Of a stretch of 64,000 nucleotides of DNA, positions 62,342-64,000 are shown piece by piece. Each line of letters begins with the position of its first letter. Position 1 is the stretch's first letter. The notes under the pieces are model-generated. The model ran no database searches. It was not told where the DNA came from and worked only from the letters and a program-made list of their open reading frames with translations. Source of the DNA: Bacteroidales bacterium (GTDB lineage: Bacteria; Bacteroidota; Bacteroidia; Bacteroidales; P3); NCBI GenBank assembly GCA_017962445.1, contig JAGCVI010000020.1, positions 1 through 64,000 on the forward strand. The letters run 5' to 3'. Made by a program: the position numbers and the translations under genes.

Positions 62342-64000
62342 TTATATGGTGAAACGGAATTCTATTTTTATGAAACTCTTCTCTTTTGAACTCATTCCTG
62401 CATCGTACGACAAACGTCGAATATAGTCGATTCGTATGAATTTCAGTATGTTCTCAATGCCAATGCTGTATTCCATATAGGGTTCTCTTCCGAGCGGCAA
62501 GGTGTTGTCGGGCATCTTGAACAGTCCTGTGGCATTTTCAATCATTGGATTGTTTTTGGTCGAAAGACCACCATACAGGATGTTGAAACCTACCACTTCA
62601 CGAAGTCTTAACCTTTTGATTAAAGGTATGTTGTTCAGAATCCATCCTTTCAGATGATAGGTGGCAAATAACGAGGCATATTGGTCCATGACAAACTCCA
62701 TGGGTTTCATGGTGTTGAACGCCGACGATGACAGGAAAATATTGTCGTTCCCGTTGGGAAAGCAAAGTTTGGGGTAGGGGACTCGGTTCCAAATCATTCC
62801 TGACTGTAGCTTTGTGTCTATATGTCCGAAAGCCCCGAGCCAGAAACGTTTTTCGGCAGTGAAGTCGGTACGTTGGTATCTGAATCCGCCCTCCATAATG
62901 CCTATGCGGTGGCTCAAGTTGATGGTGGGTGCGTCTTTCTTAATGTTGAGCATTCCTGCACTGCCGGGACGTTTGTTGTCGGGGTCGAGGTTGGGACTGA
63001 ACGACACCTTGCCCATCCATTCGGCTTCGGCAAAGTGTTCAACCTCTTTCAGACTGCCGTCATCTTGATATTGAAGGTATTGTAATATTCCTGCCGGCTC
63101 GTATCGTCGTGCCGCTATCCAGGTGTCTATCTTGATATGGCTGGGCCATTGCTTGCGAAGCCTGATAACACCCTGTGCCACATATTGCAACTTGTGAGGA
63201 TTATCGTTCGACATCATAATGTTGTCGCGGTCAAAGTTGTCGAAACTCTGCCCGGGAGCTTCAAGTTCATACGATGCCGTGACACTCCATTGGCTTGTGG
63301 GCGACTCGTGCGAGTGATGTTCCTTGTCATCGAAGGTGTGTATGAAAGAGGCATTGAATTTAGGTCGTTTGTCTCGGAATCCGTATGCGGCATAGCCTTC
63401 AATGAAGTTGCGGGGACTCAGTGCCGCGGTGGTCATGCCTCCGAGCCTCAGTCGCCATCCTTCTTCGTGGTTGTAGCTCACGATGTTGTATATGGGGCCT
63501 ATGTCAAATCGGCTTGAGTCTCTTTTCTTGGCTGTCGGGATGTAGCCGGTAATGGTTATTTCGCCTATTTTTTTGAGTGTCTGGAACTCTGGCAGGCGCG
63601 CCAGTTCGTAGCGAAGGCTGTCTATTACGGTCTCTTTTGCCGAGAGTTCAATTGGGCGTAGTCTGTTCCATTCTTTGCGCCTCATTTTGGTCTTGGACAG
63701 GCTTGCTGTGTTGTTCAGTGGCGAGAACAGGCTGTCGGGTAGCATCTTGGCATCAGAACTGAGATCGTAGTTGTGGCATATCCTCACTTGATGGGCATAA
63801 ACCTCCTGCAATCGCTTGTGTATGTATAGACGTCCATATGTGTCGCAACGGTCGGGGATGTACAGGAATTTGGTGTTGACGTTCTCAACAATAGAGTCTG
63901 TTTCTGTGTCGAGAGTGTCTGCAAAGTCTGAGAAATCGGTTGGTACACGCCTGTAGTTCTGTGTGATTGTCAGGTCTCGGACAAAGTTCAGGTTCACATG
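62342..64000 (-). CDS. DUF5686 outer membrane protein, cut by the right edge
   Basis: The 552 visible residues are the C-terminal part of a DUF5686-type protein, whose full-length members carry an N-terminal carboxypeptidase-regulatory-like domain outside this window. The frame is open at base 64000. The visible part has a charged helical region (LSKTKMRRKEWNRLRPIELSA-like) followed by a large outer membrane beta-barrel (for example DIGPIYNIVSYNHEEGWRLR, RNFIEGYAAYGFRD) and a final strand ending in FRFTI, with the terminal aromatic pattern of barrels. The role is unknown. It leads the operon with the small barrel and the T9SS plug gene. Confidence 0.87.
   Translation of the reverse strand, partial: HVNLNFVRDLTITQNYRRVPTDFSDFADTLDTETDSIVENVNTKFLYIPDRCDTYGRLYIHKRLQEVYAHQVRICHNYDLSSDAKMLPDSLFSPLNNTASLSKTKMRRKEWNRLRPIELSAKETVIDSLRYELARLPEFQTLKKIGEITITGYIPTAKKRDSSRFDIGPIYNIVSYNHEEGWRLRLGGMTTAALSPRNFIEGYAAYGFRDKRPKFNASFIHTFDDKEHHSHESPTSQWSVTASYELEAPGQSFDNFDRDNIMMSNDNPHKLQYVAQGVIRLRKQWPSHIKIDTWIAARRYEPAGILQYLQYQDDGSLKEVEHFAEAEWMGKVSFSPNLDPDNKRPGSAGMLNIKKDAPTINLSHRIGIMEGGFRYQRTDFTAEKRFWLGAFGHIDTKLQSGMIWNRVPYPKLCFPNGNDNIFLSSSAFNTMKPMEFVMDQYASLFATYHLKGWILNNIPLIKRLRLREVVGFNILYGGLSTKNNPMIENATGLFKMPDNTLPLGREPYMEYSIGIENILKFIRIDYIRRLSYDAGMSSKEKSFIKIEFRFTI

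Overview
The window looks like chromosomal core sequence from a member of the Bacteroidales (Bacteroidota). The evidence is a type IX secretion (T9SS) C-terminal sorting domain on a giant surface protein; a T9SS plug-type protein; families largely confined to this phylum (GSCFA, TIGR02757, DUF4159, DUF5686, the small subunit of methylmalonyl-CoA mutase); lipoproteins with an acidic stretch after the lipidated cysteine; and the phylum's promoter signature (TTTG, about 19 bp, TAnnTTTG). I cannot name a genus. Coding density is high. I see no prophage, insertion sequence or CRISPR array.

Layout. 1-11.6 kb is almost all on the minus strand: an exported protein cut by the left edge, rpsA, three small envelope proteins, a compact lptG-sufE-sufT-oppC operon, an isolated mutA, and rsmE with a DUF4159 gene. 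11.7-16.3 kb is one plus-strand gene for a 1520-residue exported protein that I cannot assign. 16.4-16.9 kb holds a two-gene tRNA-Leu operon with an excellent promoter and terminator, plus an inverted copy of a tRNA 3' end. aroE follows on the minus strand. 17.9-25.4 kb is a close-packed plus-strand run: rhomboid, EEP-family protein, nth, BatA-like protein, ABC exporter pair and peroxiredoxin. 25.6-29.9 kb carries recJ, ettA and a small exported protein. 30-37.7 kb carries dnaE, a GSCFA gene, ddl, a nitroreductase, a TIGR02757 gene and a flavodoxin-like lipoprotein. TonB and a second ABC-F ATPase follow. A minus-strand pair (universal stress protein and a TTG-initiated flavoprotein) occupies 40.6-42.7 kb. 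42.9-46.8 kb carries ruvB, hutI, a LolD-like ATPase and rlmB. 47.2-59.0 kb is a single 3959-residue T9SS cargo protein, followed after 4 bp by tilS. The right end is a minus-strand operon of a DUF5686 outer membrane protein (cut by the edge), a small beta-barrel and the T9SS plug protein.

How the genes fit together. Most of the window is housekeeping: translation (S1, EttA, RsmE, RlmB, TilS, tRNAs), replication and repair (DnaE, RecJ, Nth, RuvB), Fe-S assembly (SufE, SufT) and cell wall or outer membrane building (Ddl, LptG, a LolD-like ATPase, TonB). The accessory part is the cell surface: the giant modular cargo and, 1.3 kb away, a component of the machine expected to export it.

The least expected signals are a near-perfect ParB-binding parS site inside the 5' end of rlmB, a tRNA-Leu(CAG) with two mispaired positions next to an inverted 3'-end copy carrying the two bases that would repair it, and the large unassigned exported protein at 11.7-16.3 kb.
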